From Halopseudomonas salegens (GTDB lineage: Bacteria; Pseudomonadota; Gammaproteobacteria; Pseudomonadales; Pseudomonadaceae): DNA of 64,000 nucleotides. The stretch is from contig NZ_LT629787.1 in the NCBI RefSeq assembly GCF_900105655.1, positions 1,550,001-1,614,000 on the forward strand, written 5' to 3'. Shown here piece by piece: positions 41,584-51,979 of this stretch (position 1 is the first letter of the stretch; each line of letters opens with the position of its first letter). The notes below the pieces were generated by a model. The model ran no database searches, was not told the DNA's origin, and worked only from the letters and a program-made list of their open reading frames with translations. The translations under genes were made by a program, and so were the position numbers.

Positions 41584-42489
41584 ATGACCCTCCCCCGACA
41601 GGTTCGTCTGGTTGAAGTTGGCCCCCGTGATGGCCTGCAGAACGAGCAACAGCCAATCAGCGTGGCCGACAAGATCGCTCTGGTGGATGCCCTCAGTGCC
41701 GCTGGAGTAAGCAGCATCGAAGTCGGCAGCTTTGTATCACCACGCTGGGTCCCTCAGATGGCTGGCAGTGCCGAGGTGTTCGCCGGCATTGAACGTCACG
41801 CCGGGGTGCGTTACACGGCACTGACGCCGAACATGCAGGGGTTCGATGCGGCAGCCAGTGCCGGAGCGGATGAGGTAGCGGTATTCGCAGCCGCGTCGGA
41901 AGCGTTTTCTCAACGCAACATCAACTGCTCGATAAGCGAGAGTCTCAAACGCTTTGAGCCCATCATGACGGCGGCCAAAACGGCCGGATTGCCGGTGCGC
42001 GGCTATATCAGCTGCGTACTTGGCTGCCCCTATGAGGGCACGGTCAGCCCGGCGCAAGTGGCTGCGGTGGCTGCCGAGCTGCACGCCATGGGTTGCTACG
42101 AAGTGTCCCTGGGCGACACCATCGGCACCGGCACCGCTGGTGATACCCGTCATTTGATCGAGCAGGTCTCCCGGCAGGTTCCACGAGACCGGTTGGCCGG
42201 TCATTTCCACGACACCTATGGTCAGGCGATTGCCAATATTTACGCCAGCTTGCTGGAAGGTGTCAGTGTATTCGACAGCTCGATTGCAGGCCTGGGTGGT
42301 TGCCCCTATGCCAAAGGCGCCAGTGGCAATGTCGCCAGTGAGGATGTGCTTTACCTGCTGCACGGGCTGGGCATCAGTACCGGCATCGACCTGCCTGCCC
42401 TCGCGGCCGCCGGGGGACACATCAGCGAGGTATTGCAGCGTCCGAATGGCTCACGGGTCGGCCGGGCTTTGCTGAATAAACTGGCTTGA
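41584..42489 (+). CDS. mvaB: Hydroxymethylglutaryl-CoA lyase
   Basis: The 301-residue TIM-barrel enzyme has the opening EVGPRDGLQNEQ, metal-binding GHFHDTYGQA, and the signature GLGGCPYAKGASGN whose Cys is catalytic. It cleaves HMG-CoA to acetyl-CoA and acetoacetate, the last step of leucine degradation. It stands apart from the other leucine-catabolic genes here. GAGG precedes ATG 41584. Its 3' end overlaps the convergent SBP gene by 39 bases. Confidence 0.94.
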   Translation: MTLPRQVRLVEVGPRDGLQNEQQPISVADKIALVDALSAAGVSSIEVGSFVSPRWVPQMAGSAEVFAGIERHAGVRYTALTPNMQGFDAAASAGADEVAVFAAASEAFSQRNINCSISESLKRFEPIMTAAKTAGLPVRGYISCVLGCPYEGTVSPAQVAAVAAELHAMGCYEVSLGDTIGTGTAGDTRHLIEQVSRQVPRDRLAGHFHDTYGQAIANIYASLLEGVSVFDSSIAGLGGCPYAKGASGNVASEDVLYLLHGLGISTGIDLPALAAAGGHISEVLQRPNGSRVGRALLNKLA

Positions 42490-43314
42490 CCAACGCTCGC
42501 CATATTCGGCGATCAATTGCTCCATGACACCCTCCCGGTTGAAACGGGCAAGGGTATCTTCCAGCGCCGCACGCAACTCCGGAGTATTGCACTCCGAGCG
42601 CTTGGAAAAAGTAAAATACAAGGCCTCGTTGATCACCGAGCCGGGCAGGATCTCCAGCTGGTCGGCAATGCCGATCTGCTCTGCCAGAGCCATGCCCTGA
42701 TAGCGCTCGTAAATCACGTAATCGACGCGATTCAACAGCAAGGTTTCAAAGGACTGACGCACTGATGGAAAGGCGCTTATGTCGAGAAATTCTCTGGCGA
42801 AGACATCGAAAGCATTGCCAAAACTGTTGTTGACCAGGGTACTGCCACGCTTGTCGCGCAAATCATCCCACCCGTTGTACTCGAAACCATGACCCTTGCG
42901 CACAAATATGACGCTGGGTACGTAGGTATAAGCCGGATGCAGATAGTCCATCCAGGTTTGTCGCTCATCCGTCTTGAAGGCCCCGAGCAGCATGTCGATG
43001 CGGCCGTTTCGTGCGTCATTCTGCGCCCGCGCCCAGGGTCCGACGTTGCGTGCCTCCAGCGTTATGCCGTGCTCTGCCAGTAGCTGACTGAGCAATGCGG
43101 CTCCTGCTCCGCGCAAGGCATGGGTATCGGCGGGATCGACCCAGAGCAAAGGGGGATACTGGTTGTTGCCACTGGCAACCAGACGATTGCAGTGCTCTGC
43201 CGACTGAGCCGCGCCGACAAACAGAAGACTGCCACACACGATGGCGGTTAGCCGACTAACCCACCAGCGGGCCTGCACGCATAATCGGTATAACGAGACT
43301 GGCATGATCCTCAT
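42451..43314 (-). CDS. Periplasmic solute-binding protein (SBP_bac_3 type)
   Basis: A 287-residue protein with a signal peptide (hydrophobic segment about 18-38) and an amino-acid-binding fold: YPPLLWVDPADTHALRGAGAALLSQLLAEHGI, GRIDMLLGAFKTDERQTWMDYLHP, DKRGSTLVNNSFGNAF, LNRVDYVIYERYQGMALAEQ. No ABC permease or ATPase gene is nearby, so it may be a sensory or orphan binding protein. It overlaps mvaB tail to tail. Either ATG 43314 or ATG 43305 may be used. Confidence 0.8.
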   Translation of the reverse strand: MRIMPVSLYRLCVQARWWVSRLTAIVCGSLLFVGAAQSAEHCNRLVASGNNQYPPLLWVDPADTHALRGAGAALLSQLLAEHGITLEARNVGPWARAQNDARNGRIDMLLGAFKTDERQTWMDYLHPAYTYVPSVIFVRKGHGFEYNGWDDLRDKRGSTLVNNSFGNAFDVFAREFLDISAFPSVRQSFETLLLNRVDYVIYERYQGMALAEQIGIADQLEILPGSVINEALYFTFSKRSECNTPELRAALEDTLARFNREGVMEQLIAEYGERWSSQFIQQSPADP

Positions 43315-43326
43315 CCCTGCTGTGCT

Positions 43327-43932
43327 TCATGCGGGTACTGCCCCGCTGTGAAAACGAAAGACCTGATCATCAGCATGCACTGCAGCCTGTTCCGCGGCTG
43401 CAAATGTCTGGATGCGGGGAGTGATGTCCTCATCAGCATACTGACGGGCAAGATTCAGGTAATCCTGATAATGCCTTGCTTCCGACTTTAGCAAAGAAAA
43501 ATAGAAATCGGCCAGCTCTACATCCAGTTGTGGAGCCAGACGGGCAAAACGTTCGCAGGAGCGAGCTTCGATAAAGGCCCCGACAATCAGCGTATCAATC
43601 AGCTTGCCGGGCTCCGAGGTGCGTACTTCCGAGCGCAGGCGCTGCGCATAATGACTGGCTGACAGCCCTCTGTAGATCACGCCGCGCTTGGCCATCAATG
43701 CCGTGACCTGTTCAAAATGGCGCAGCTCTTCACGTGCCAGGCGTGACATTTTTTGCAGCAAATCCGGTTTGTCGATGTAGCGAAACATCAGGTTCAGCGC
43801 AGTGGCTGCCGCTTTCTTTTCACAGTTGGCATGATCTATCAGCAGCTCTTCGGGGTGTTGCAACGCTTGTTCGAGCCAGCGTTCAGGAGTCGGGCAAGGA
43901 AGAAAGGCCAGGAGGTGATCAGGCAGGGTCAT
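43327..43932 (-). CDS. miaE: tRNA-(ms2io6A)-hydroxylase MiaE
   Basis: The 201-residue protein matches MiaE, a non-heme di-iron enzyme that hydroxylates ms2i6A at position 37 of tRNAs reading UNN codons. Di-iron ligands are visible in HANCEKKAAATALNLMFRY (Glu and His), ELRHFEQV (ExxH), EARSCERF and SEARHYQDYL (ExxxHY). Length is standard. It needs MiaA and MiaB products made elsewhere. It ends 12 bases before the SBP gene start and may be transcribed with it. Confidence 0.93.
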   Translation of the reverse strand: MTLPDHLLAFLPCPTPERWLEQALQHPEELLIDHANCEKKAAATALNLMFRYIDKPDLLQKMSRLAREELRHFEQVTALMAKRGVIYRGLSASHYAQRLRSEVRTSEPGKLIDTLIVGAFIEARSCERFARLAPQLDVELADFYFSLLKSEARHYQDYLNLARQYADEDITPRIQTFAAAEQAAVHADDQVFRFHSGAVPA

Positions 43933-44001
43933 TTTGAACTAATCTACAATGTAATTAAGTATTGAGATCGATTATACGTAGATATCAGCTGTAGTGCAGG
44001 T

Positions 44002-44015
44002 TTGATCCAAATCAA
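44002..44015 (+). promoter_or_regulatory. Anr/FNR box upstream of the universal stress protein gene
   Basis: TTGATCCAAATCAA is a perfect TTGAT-N4-ATCAA site, 78 bases before the gene at 44094. Anr controls Usp genes in pseudomonads under low oxygen, so this is a likely activator site. Confidence 0.85.
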
Positions 44016-44093
44016 GCGCAACATGGAAAAAACCAGCTAAATTGCATCCAAGATACTGAAACAGCGCCTTTGCTGACATATAGGGAGAAAGCC

Positions 44094-44954
44094 ATGCAGG
44101 CCATCAAACGTATTCTGGTCGTAATCGACCCCTCGCTTAACGATCAGTTGGCGCTCAAGCGCGCTCGCCTGATTGCCGGGGTGATTGAGGCAGAGTTACA
44201 CCTTCTGGTATGTGAAGACCGCCAGGATCACATGCCGACACTGGAAAAACTGGTTGCCGAACTCAAGGCCGAAGGCGTCAAAGCCAGCTGCAGTCAGTCC
44301 TGGCACAAGAACCTGACCGATACCATTGTCAAGGCAGTGCAGTCTCAGGGCAGCGGCCTGGTCGTCAAGCAGCACCTACCGGACAACGCGGTGAAAAAAG
44401 CGCTATTGACGCCGGATGACTGGAAGTTGCTGCGCTATTGCCCGACGCCGGTACTGCTGGTGAAAACCGAAGGCAGCTGGATGAAAGGCGCCGTACTGGC
44501 CGCCGTCGACCTGGGCAACCATGACGACCAGCATCATGTACTGCATGACACTATTGTCAGCCATGCTGCGGACCTTACCGAGATGATCAATGGCGACCTG
44601 CATCTGGTCAGCGCTCATCCGGCGCCCATGCTGTCGGCTTCCGACCCGACCTATCAATTGCGCGAGAACATCCATGCTCGCTATATTGAGGAAGCGGACA
44701 AGTACATGACCCACTACAGCCTGGAAGCTGACCGGCTGCACATCGATGAAGGCCCTGCCGACAGCCTGATTCCGGCAGTCGCCAAAAAAACCGGAGCCTG
44801 TGTCACCGTGATTGGCACCGTCGCGCGCAAGGGCATTTCCGGTGCGTTGATCGGCAATACCGCCGAAGTCATTCTGGATACGCTGGACAGCGATATTGTG
44901 GTGCTCAAGCCTCAAGACATGATTGCCCATCTCGAGGACTTGCTCGAGAAGTAA
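44094..44954 (+). CDS. Tandem universal stress protein (UspE-like)
   Basis: Starting at ATG 44094 (GGGAGAAAGCC upstream), the protein has 286 residues and two UspA domains (about 3-130 and 140-285). The second has the nucleotide-binding GTVARKGISGALIGNTAE, G-x2-G-x9-G(S/T)-like, with the terminal DSDIVVLKP. Double-domain Usp proteins of the UspE type help survival in stress and low oxygen. The Anr box upstream supports oxygen control. A terminator follows. Confidence 0.9.
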   Translation: MQAIKRILVVIDPSLNDQLALKRARLIAGVIEAELHLLVCEDRQDHMPTLEKLVAELKAEGVKASCSQSWHKNLTDTIVKAVQSQGSGLVVKQHLPDNAVKKALLTPDDWKLLRYCPTPVLLVKTEGSWMKGAVLAAVDLGNHDDQHHVLHDTIVSHAADLTEMINGDLHLVSAHPAPMLSASDPTYQLRENIHARYIEEADKYMTHYSLEADRLHIDEGPADSLIPAVAKKTGACVTVIGTVARKGISGALIGNTAEVILDTLDSDIVVLKPQDMIAHLEDLLEK

Positions 44955-44968
44955 GCACGACGTCAACA

Positions 44969-45006
44969 GGCCGGCATATTCCTTGACGGGGTATGCCGGT
45001 TTTTTA
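44969..45006 (+). terminator. Terminator after the universal stress protein gene
   Basis: Stem CCGGCATA/TATGCCGG (44971-44978, 44992-44999) is followed by TTTTTTA. The rest of the gap to 45280 holds the acnB promoter and leader. Confidence 0.88.
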
Positions 45007-45068
45007 TTGCCTGTCGGCAAGCAACCTCCTCCGCTGCGCCACTTGTCTCATACCAAAGTCACAGCGAC

Positions 45069-45097
45069 TTAACTTTAGTGGTGGCTTACTGTAGAAT
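45069..45097 (+). promoter_or_regulatory. Candidate sigma-70 promoter of acnB
   Basis: TTAACT (45069-45074) and TAGAAT (45092-45097) are 17 bases apart, and a TG just before the -10 makes it an extended element. The leader to the start codon would be about 180 bases. Confidence 0.5.
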
Positions 45098-45280
45098 CAC
45101 CGCGCCGTAAGGGCTGTGTCTCAGGCGTTTGCTCGCAATCCACGTTTATCTGACTACACCGATTACCCGGGTTGCCCCGCATGCATCTTGCCAGCGTTTG
45201 AACCACCCTTGAACCCGGTTTCCAGGTCCATGTGAATGACCGTCCGCCACAAGCGGATCAGACTGATGAGGGTAATTATT

Positions 45281-47875
45281 GTGCTTGAAGCCTATCGCAA
45301 ACACGTAGAAGAGCGCGCCGCAGAAGGCGTGCCGCCGCAGCCGTTGAATGCCGAACAGACTGCTGGTCTGATCGAGCTGCTGAAAAACCCGCCGGCCGGT
45401 GAAGAAGAGTTTCTGCTCGACCTGCTGGTCAACCGCGTCCCCCCGGGCGTTGACGAGGCTGCCTACGTCAAGGCTGGCTTCCTTTCCGCCATTGCCAAAG
45501 GTGAAGCCACTTCACCGCTGCTGGAGAAGCAGCGCGCCGTTGAACTGCTCGGCACCATGCAGGGCGGCTACAACATTGCCACCATGGTTGAACTGCTGGA
45601 CAACGAAGAGCTGGCTGCCGCTGCCGCCAAAGAGCTCAAGCATACCCTGCTGATGTTCGATGCCTTCCACGATGTTGCTGACCGTGCCAAGAAAGGCAAC
45701 AGCCAGGCCCAGGCCGTGCTGGAGTCATGGGCTGCCGGCGAGTGGTTCACCAACAAGCCGGAAGTACCCACCAAGCTGAGCCTGGCCGTGTTCAAGGTGC
45801 CGGGCGAAACCAACACTGACGACCTGTCACCGGCCCCTGACGCCTGGTCACGCCCGGACATTCCACTGCACGCCCGCGCTATGCTGAAAATGGAACGCGA
45901 CGGCATCCACCCGGAAGAACCCGGTGTGGTCGGCCCGCTCAAGCAGATCGAAGAAGTCAAGGCCAAGGGCTTCCCGGTTGCCTACGTGGGTGACGTGGTC
46001 GGTACCGGTTCTTCACGCAAATCCGCTACCAACTCGGTGCTGTGGTTCTTCGGTGACGATATCCCCAACGTGCCGAACAAGCGCGCTGGTGGTTTCTGCT
46101 TCGGCAACAAGATTGCCCCCATCTTCTACAACACCATGGAAGATGCCGGCGCCCTGCCGATCGAATTCGATGTCAATGAACTCAACACTGGCGACGTGAT
46201 CGACGTTTATGTCTATGAAGGCAAGGTCTGCAAGCACGGCACCGATGACGTCATCACCACCTTTGAACTGAAAACTCAGGTACTGCTCGACGAAGTACGC
46301 GCCGGTGGCCGTATTCCGCTGATCATCGGTCGCGGTCTGACCGACAAGGCACGCACCGAGCTGGGCCTGGAGCCTGCCGATCTGTTCCGCAAGCCGGAAG
46401 TACCGGCTGCCAGCACCAAGGGCTTCACCCTGGCGCAGAAGATGGTTGGCAAGGCCTGTGGCGTTGAAGGCATCCGCCCCGGCACCTACTGCGAGCCGAA
46501 GATGACGACCGTTGGTTCCCAGGACACCACTGGCCCGATGACCCGTGACGAGCTGAAAGATCTGGCTTGCCTGGGCTTCTCGGCCGACCTGGTGATGCAG
46601 TCCTTCTGTCACACTGCGGCATACCCCAAGCCGATTGACGTGACCACGCACCACACGCTGCCTGACTTCATCCACAACCGTGGTGGTGTTGCCCTGCGTC
46701 CGGGCGACGGCATCATCCACAGCTGGCTGAACCGCATGCTGCTGCCCGACACCGTCGGCACCGGTGGCGACTCGCACACCCGTTTCCCCATGGGCATCTC
46801 CTTCCCGGCCGGTTCCGGTCTGGTCGCTTTTGCTGCAGCCACTGGCGTTATGCCGCTGGATATGCCGGAATCGGTACTGGTTCGCTTCAAGGGCGAAATG
46901 CAGCCCGGTATCACCCTGCGTGATCTGGTCCATGCCATCCCTTACTACGCGATCCAGGAAGGTCACCTGACCGTCGAGAAGAAAGGCAAGAAGAACCTGT
47001 TCTCTGGCCGCATTCTCGAAATCGAAGGTCTGGATCACCTGACTGCCGAGCAGGCGTTCGAACTGTCTGATGCCTCTGCCGAGCGTTCCGCTGCCGGCTG
47101 TACCATCAAGCTGAGCGAAGAGTCGGTTGCCGAGTACCTGAAATCCAACATCGTCCTGCTGCGCTGGATGATTGCCAATGGTTATCAGGATGCCCGTACC
47201 CTGGAGCGTCGTGCCCAGGCGATGGAAGCCTGGCTGGCTGATCCCAAGCTGATGCAGGCGGATGCCGATGCCGAATACGCTGCCGTGATCGAAATCGATC
47301 TGGCTGACGTAAAAGAGCCGGTTCTGTGTGCACCGAACGATCCGGATGATGCCCGTCTGCTGTCTGACGTTGCTGGTCGCAAGATCGATGAAGTCTTCAT
47401 CGGCTCGTGCATGACCAACATCGGTCACTTCCGTGCCGCCGGCAAGCTGCTGGAGAAAAACAAGGGTGCCCTGCCGACCCGCCTGTGGCTGGCTCCGCCG
47501 ACCAAGATGGATCAGTTCCAGCTTACCGAAGAAGGTTACTACGGCATCTACGGCAAAGCGGGTGCGCGCATGGAAATGCCCGGCTGCTCGCTGTGCATGG
47601 GTAACCAGGCCCGCGTAGCGGCGAAGTCGACCGTGGTTTCTACCTCCACGCGCAACTTCCCCAACCGTCTGGGTGATGGTGCTGACGTCTTCCTGGCGTC
47701 GGCCGAGCTGGCATCGGTGGCATCCATCCTGGGTCGTCTGCCGAGCGTTGAGGAATACATGAGCTACGCTGCCGACATCAACAGCATGTCCAGCGAGATT
47801 TACCGCTACATGAACTTCAACGAGATCGAGTCTTACCAGAAAGCTGCAGCGTCCATTCCGGTCACTGAAGTCTGA
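45281..47875 (+). CDS. acnB: Aconitate hydratase B (also 2-methylisocitrate dehydratase)
   Basis: I place the start at GTG 45281 (GAGGG nine bases upstream), giving 864 residues, the usual AcnB size; upstream in-frame ATGs are less likely. The order is HEAT-like (about 1-155), swivel (about 165-370) and the iron-sulfur core. Fe-S cluster cysteines are in [10 protein letters not shown] and CSLCMGNQ. It interconverts citrate and isocitrate in the TCA cycle and can bind mRNA when its cluster is lost. A strong terminator follows. Confidence 0.96.
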   Translation: MLEAYRKHVEERAAEGVPPQPLNAEQTAGLIELLKNPPAGEEEFLLDLLVNRVPPGVDEAAYVKAGFLSAIAKGEATSPLLEKQRAVELLGTMQGGYNIATMVELLDNEELAAAAAKELKHTLLMFDAFHDVADRAKKGNSQAQAVLESWAAGEWFTNKPEVPTKLSLAVFKVPGETNTDDLSPAPDAWSRPDIPLHARAMLKMERDGIHPEEPGVVGPLKQIEEVKAKGFPVAYVGDVVGTGSSRKSATNSVLWFFGDDIPNVPNKRAGGFCFGNKIAPIFYNTMEDAGALPIEFDVNELNTGDVIDVYVYEGKVCKHGTDDVITTFELKTQVLLDEVRAGGRIPLIIGRGLTDKARTELGLEPADLFRKPEVPAASTKGFTLAQKMVGKACGVEGIRPGTYCEPKMTTVGSQDTTGPMTRDELKDLACLGFSADLVMQSFCHTAAYPKPIDVTTHHTLPDFIHNRGGVALRPGDGIIHSWLNRMLLPDTVGTGGDSHTRFPMGISFPAGSGLVAFAAATGVMPLDMPESVLVRFKGEMQPGITLRDLVHAIPYYAIQEGHLTVEKKGKKNLFSGRILEIEGLDHLTAEQAFELSDASAERSAAGCTIKLSEESVAEYLKSNIVLLRWMIANGYQDARTLERRAQAMEAWLADPKLMQADADAEYAAVIEIDLADVKEPVLCAPNDPDDARLLSDVAGRKIDEVFIGSCMTNIGHFRAAGKLLEKNKGALPTRLWLAPPTKMDQFQLTEEGYYGIYGKAGARMEMPGCSLCMGNQARVAAKSTVVSTSTRNFPNRLGDGADVFLASAELASVASILGRLPSVEEYMSYAADINSMSSEIYRYMNFNEIESYQKAAASIPVTEV

Positions 47876-47892
47876 TAGCGACCTGAACTGAA

Positions 47893-47929
47893 AAAACCGC
47901 CAACGGGGCAACCTGTTGGCGGTTTTTTT
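47893..47929 (+). terminator. Terminator after acnB
   Basis: Stem AACCGCCAAC/GTTGGCGGTT (47895-47904, 47915-47924) is preceded by AAAAA and followed by TTTTTTT. Confidence 0.92.
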
Positions 47930-47989
47930 ATGTAGGATGAATGAGCATTCTACAATGACAACAACGTCTCTCCATCCAAGGCCCAACCC

Positions 47990-50551
47990 ATGTGCGTGCC
48001 TGCCCGTTTTCTAGCTGCCGTGCTGATGTATTGCTCCCTCTGTGCGGGCTTGCTGCTGCCTGCAGCGCATGCGCAAGACACGACGGTGAGTGTCGGTGTT
48101 TACAACAATCCACCGAAAATCATGCTCGACGCTGATGGCCAACCCAGCGGCATCTTTGGTGAGCTTCTGCAGGCGATTGCCGAGGAAGAAAACTGGCAGC
48201 TGATCGCCGTGCCCTGCCAATGGCTGGCCTGCCTGGACATGCTGGACAGCGGTGACATCGACCTGATGCCGGATATGGCCTGGAGCGAAAGGCGAGGCGA
48301 GCATTATGCTTTCCATCAAACACCGGCTTTGCGCAGCTGGTCGCAACTGTACCAAAGCGCGGATCAGAACATTCACAGCCTGCTGGATCTCGATGGCAAG
48401 CGCATTGCAGTTCTGTCGGGGTCGATTCAGCAGCAATATCTGCAAGAACTCGCCAGCAGCTTTGCCCTGCGCGTCGAATGGGTACTGGTGGACAGCTTTG
48501 TCGAAGGCTTTGATGCCGTCAATGCCGGGGTGGCCGATGTGGTGGTTGCCAACCAGTTGTTTGGCGACCAGGAATCGTCACAACGCAATATGGAGGCTAC
48601 CCCTCTGGTGTTTCAGCCTGCCCGGCTGTTCTTTGTCAGCCATCCTGACAGTGCAATCAATCAGCAGCGCCTGGGCCGCATCGATCACTATCTGGATCAA
48701 TGGATAGCTGACAAGGCTTCACCGTACCATCGCATTCTAGGCCGCTGGGCGGGTGGTCTCGAACCGCAGACGGTTATCCCCGGCTGGCTGCTGTTTGCAC
48801 TGGCAGTATTGCTGGTCATGGTGGTGGCTGTCTTGCTGACAAGCCTCTGGCTGCGGCGCATGGTCGCCCTGCGTACGCGCAAGCTCAGAGCGAGTGAAGA
48901 ACGCCTGAATACCATTCTCGACAGTGTTGAAGCCTTTATCTTTATCAAGGACAAAGATCTGCGCTACCAGTATGCAAACCAGAAAGTCTGCGACCTTTTT
49001 GGCCTGAAACGCAAAGAGCTGATTGGTCGCAGCGATGAGGACTTTTTTGACGCTGCAACCTGCGTAAAGCTCAGACTCAATGACTTGCGGGTCCTTGAGC
49101 AAGGTGAGCGGGTCGTTGACGAGGAAATCAATCGCCTGGCCGACAACACCCTTTTGCATACCTTTCTCTCGGTCAAAATTCCGCTGCACAACCCGGACGG
49201 CTCGATTTACGCGCTCTGTGGGATATCTACCGATATAACCGAGCATCGGCAGATTCAGGAACAGCTGCATCATCTGGCCTTTTATGACCCGCTGACGGAG
49301 CTGCCAAACCGTCGCCTGTTGCTCGATCGCATGACCCGTGCACTGGCCAATCAGGCCCGCACCGGGTATGCCGGAGCTCTGTTGATGATTGACCTGGACA
49401 ACTTCAAGGACATCAACGATACCCGCAGTCACGAGGCCGGGGATGTGCTGCTGCAGCAAGTGGCTGCACGTCTGGGTACTCATTTGCGGGCGACGGATAC
49501 ACTCGCCCGCATTGGCGGTGATGAGTTCGTTCTCATGCTGGAAGACTTGAGTTGTGACCACGACGAGGCCTTTCAGCAGGTGGGCAGTCTGGCAAACAGC
49601 GTGTTGCAGCGCATGGACAAAGCCTTTCGCATTCATGGCCAGGACCATGTGTGCAGTGCCAGTATCGGTATTGCCATGTTTGCCGATGCCGTGAACCATG
49701 AAGACCTGCTCAAGGCTGCGGACATGGCCTTGTTTGCGGCCAAATCGACCGGGCGCAACACGGCGCGCTTCTTCAATACCGAGATGCAGGCAGCCGTCAA
49801 TCAACGCAGTGCTCTGGAAGCGGCCCTGCGGGAAGCGCTGGAAGCCGGTCGCAAGCAACTGCAATTATTCGTGCAGCCCCAGGTCGACAGCCGCGGCAAG
49901 GTCATTGGCAAAGAGGCCTTGCTCCGTTGGCAACATCCGGAAAAAGGGGCGATCTCCCCGGCCGAATTCATTCCGGTGGCTGAAAGCACCGGGCTGATTA
50001 TTCCGCTGGGCGAATGGGTTATCAACGAGGCGTGCCGGATACTGTCTGCCTGGCAACAGCTTCCGGACCATCGCGAGTTGCCACTGGCGGTCAATATCAG
50101 TCCGCGTCAGTTTCGGCACCCTGGTTTTGTCGAGCATTTGCTGGGCTGCCTGGAGGCCTGGCAGGTCGATCCCGGGCTGATGGAACTGGAGGTGACAGAA
50201 AGCCTGTTGATCGATGACCTCGACCAGACCATCGAGCGCATGTGCCTTCTGCGCGACAAGAGCATGCGGCTGTCGCTGGATGATTTTGGCACTGGATACG
50301 CGTCGCTGGGATATTTGAAGCGCCTGCCGCTGTTTCAGTTGAAGATCGACCAAAGCTTTGTCTGTGACCTGCTGACCGACCCGAACGATGCGGCTATCGT
50401 ACAGGCGATCATAGCCCTGGGTAACAGCCTTGACCTGCAGGTCATTGCTGAAGGGGTGGAAACCGAAGAGCAACGACAGCGGCTACTGCAATTGGGTTGC
50501 CGGTATTTTCAGGGCTATCTGTTCGGTCGTCCGGCATCGGTTGAACACTGA
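47990..50551 (+). CDS. Receptor protein: SBP-TM-PAS-GGDEF-EAL
   Basis: The 853-residue protein has a signal peptide (ending near AHAQ), a periplasmic SBP_bac_3 domain (about 33-255; SVGVYNNPPKIMLDADGQPSG), a membrane helix (about 262-288), PAS (about 300-415), GGDEF (about 425-590, RIGGDEF with I-site RATD) and EAL (about 600-845). EAL motifs KEALLRWQHP, LDDFGTGYASLGYL, KIDQSFV and IAEGVETEEQ are intact, as is GGDEF, so it could make or break cyclic-di-GMP. The ligand-binding domain makes it an envelope sensor of a small solute, likely an amino acid. Confidence 0.93.
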   Translation: MCVPARFLAAVLMYCSLCAGLLLPAAHAQDTTVSVGVYNNPPKIMLDADGQPSGIFGELLQAIAEEENWQLIAVPCQWLACLDMLDSGDIDLMPDMAWSERRGEHYAFHQTPALRSWSQLYQSADQNIHSLLDLDGKRIAVLSGSIQQQYLQELASSFALRVEWVLVDSFVEGFDAVNAGVADVVVANQLFGDQESSQRNMEATPLVFQPARLFFVSHPDSAINQQRLGRIDHYLDQWIADKASPYHRILGRWAGGLEPQTVIPGWLLFALAVLLVMVVAVLLTSLWLRRMVALRTRKLRASEERLNTILDSVEAFIFIKDKDLRYQYANQKVCDLFGLKRKELIGRSDEDFFDAATCVKLRLNDLRVLEQGERVVDEEINRLADNTLLHTFLSVKIPLHNPDGSIYALCGISTDITEHRQIQEQLHHLAFYDPLTELPNRRLLLDRMTRALANQARTGYAGALLMIDLDNFKDINDTRSHEAGDVLLQQVAARLGTHLRATDTLARIGGDEFVLMLEDLSCDHDEAFQQVGSLANSVLQRMDKAFRIHGQDHVCSASIGIAMFADAVNHEDLLKAADMALFAAKSTGRNTARFFNTEMQAAVNQRSALEAALREALEAGRKQLQLFVQPQVDSRGKVIGKEALLRWQHPEKGAISPAEFIPVAESTGLIIPLGEWVINEACRILSAWQQLPDHRELPLAVNISPRQFRHPGFVEHLLGCLEAWQVDPGLMELEVTESLLIDDLDQTIERMCLLRDKSMRLSLDDFGTGYASLGYLKRLPLFQLKIDQSFVCDLLTDPNDAAIVQAIIALGNSLDLQVIAEGVETEEQRQRLLQLGCRYFQGYLFGRPASVEH

Positions 50552-50654
50552 ACCGGACCGGTGACCGGCATACAGGCTGGCATGGCAGCCTGTGCACCGC
50601 TAGAATAGCGCGCTTTGCATCCGGCGCCTGACGCGCCCATCCAAGAGGTACAGC

Positions 50655-51977
50655 ATGTCGGCCACCCCCAAAGTCGGTTTCGTCAGCCTGGGCTGCCCCA
50701 AGGCCCTGGTAGATTCCGAGCGCATCCTTACCCAGCTTCGTACCGAAGGCTACGAGGTGGTATCCAGCTACGACAATGCCGATGTGGTGGTGGTCAACAC
50801 CTGCGGTTTTATCGACAGCGCCAAGGCGGAATCTCTGGACGCCATCGGCGAGGCCATTGCCGAGAACGGCCGTGTGATCGTCACTGGCTGCATGGGCGTG
50901 GAAGAAAACGCGATTCGCGACGTGCATCCCAGCGTGCTGGCCGTCACCGGCCCACAGCAATACGAGCAGGTGGTCAGCGCCGTGCATAACGTCGTACCGC
51001 CCCGAGCCGACCACAATCCGCACATTGATCTGGTGCCGCCGCAAGGCATCAAGCTGACACCACGGCATTATGCCTATCTGAAAATATCCGAGGGCTGCAA
51101 TCACAGTTGCAGCTTCTGCATCATACCCTCCATGCGCGGCAAGCTGGTCAGCCGCCCGGTGGGCGAGGTGCTGGGCGAAGCCGAGCGCCTGGCCAAGGCC
51201 GGCGTGCGCGAACTGCTGGTCATCTCCCAGGACACCAGCGCCTACGGTGTGGATATCAAATACCGTACCGGGTTCTGGAATGGTCGCCCGGTGAAATCAC
51301 GCATGACCGAGTTGTGTGAAGCACTGAGCGAACTGGGCATCTGGGTGCGCCTGCACTACGTCTACCCCTACCCGCACGTTGATGAACTGATTCCCTTGAT
51401 GGCCGAAGGCAAGATCCTGCCCTATCTGGATATTCCCTTCCAGCACGCCAGCCCGACAGTGCTCAAGGCCATGAAACGTCCGGCGTTTGAAGACAAGACG
51501 TTGGCACGCATCAAGCGCTGGCGCGAGATCTGTCCCGAGCTGACCATCCGCTCGACCTTTATTGTCGGCTTCCCGGGGGAAACCGAAGAAGACTTCCAGT
51601 ACCTGCTGGACTGGCTGACCGAAGCCCAGCTCGACCGTGTCGGCTGCTTCCAGTACTCGGCGGTAGAGGGTGCGCCAGCCAACGATCTGAACCTGGAAAC
51701 GGTACCGGACGAGATCAAGCAAGAGCGCTGGGAGCGCTTTATGGCCCACCAGCAAGCCATCAGTGTGCAGCGACTGGAACAGAAAATCGGTCGTACCCTG
51801 CAGGTCATCATTGATGAAGTCGACGAAGAAGGCCCGATTGGTCGCAGCATGGCTGATGCCCCGGAAATCGACGGCAATGTCTATATTAATACCGATCTCG
51901 ACCTGCAACCGGGCGATATGGTCAACGTGGTGGTCACCGATGCTGACGAGTATGACCTGTGGGCGGACCTGGCCTGA
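50655..51977 (+). CDS. rimO: Ribosomal protein S12 methylthiotransferase
   Basis: The 440-residue radical-SAM enzyme has the N-terminal UPF0004 domain with three cluster cysteines ([30 protein letters not shown]), the radical-SAM motif CNHSCSFC followed by IIPSMRG, and a C-terminal TRAM domain. It methylthiolates Asp88 of ribosomal protein S12. AAGAGG precedes ATG 50655. The GNAT gene starts two bases after its stop. Confidence 0.96.
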   Translation: MSATPKVGFVSLGCPKALVDSERILTQLRTEGYEVVSSYDNADVVVVNTCGFIDSAKAESLDAIGEAIAENGRVIVTGCMGVEENAIRDVHPSVLAVTGPQQYEQVVSAVHNVVPPRADHNPHIDLVPPQGIKLTPRHYAYLKISEGCNHSCSFCIIPSMRGKLVSRPVGEVLGEAERLAKAGVRELLVISQDTSAYGVDIKYRTGFWNGRPVKSRMTELCEALSELGIWVRLHYVYPYPHVDELIPLMAEGKILPYLDIPFQHASPTVLKAMKRPAFEDKTLARIKRWREICPELTIRSTFIVGFPGETEEDFQYLLDWLTEAQLDRVGCFQYSAVEGAPANDLNLETVPDEIKQERWERFMAHQQAISVQRLEQKIGRTLQVIIDEVDEEGPIGRSMADAPEIDGNVYINTDLDLQPGDMVNVVVTDADEYDLWADLA

Positions 51978-51979
51978 CT

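Noticed and set aside
42451..43314. Amino-acid ABC transporter operon around the solute-binding protein
   Set aside because: No permease or ATPase gene lies on either side; the neighbours are mvaB and miaE.
46013..47986. Long antisense open frame opposite acnB (657 codons)
   Set aside because: It mirrors the codon pattern of acnB, has no plausible start or domain, and is a shadow frame.
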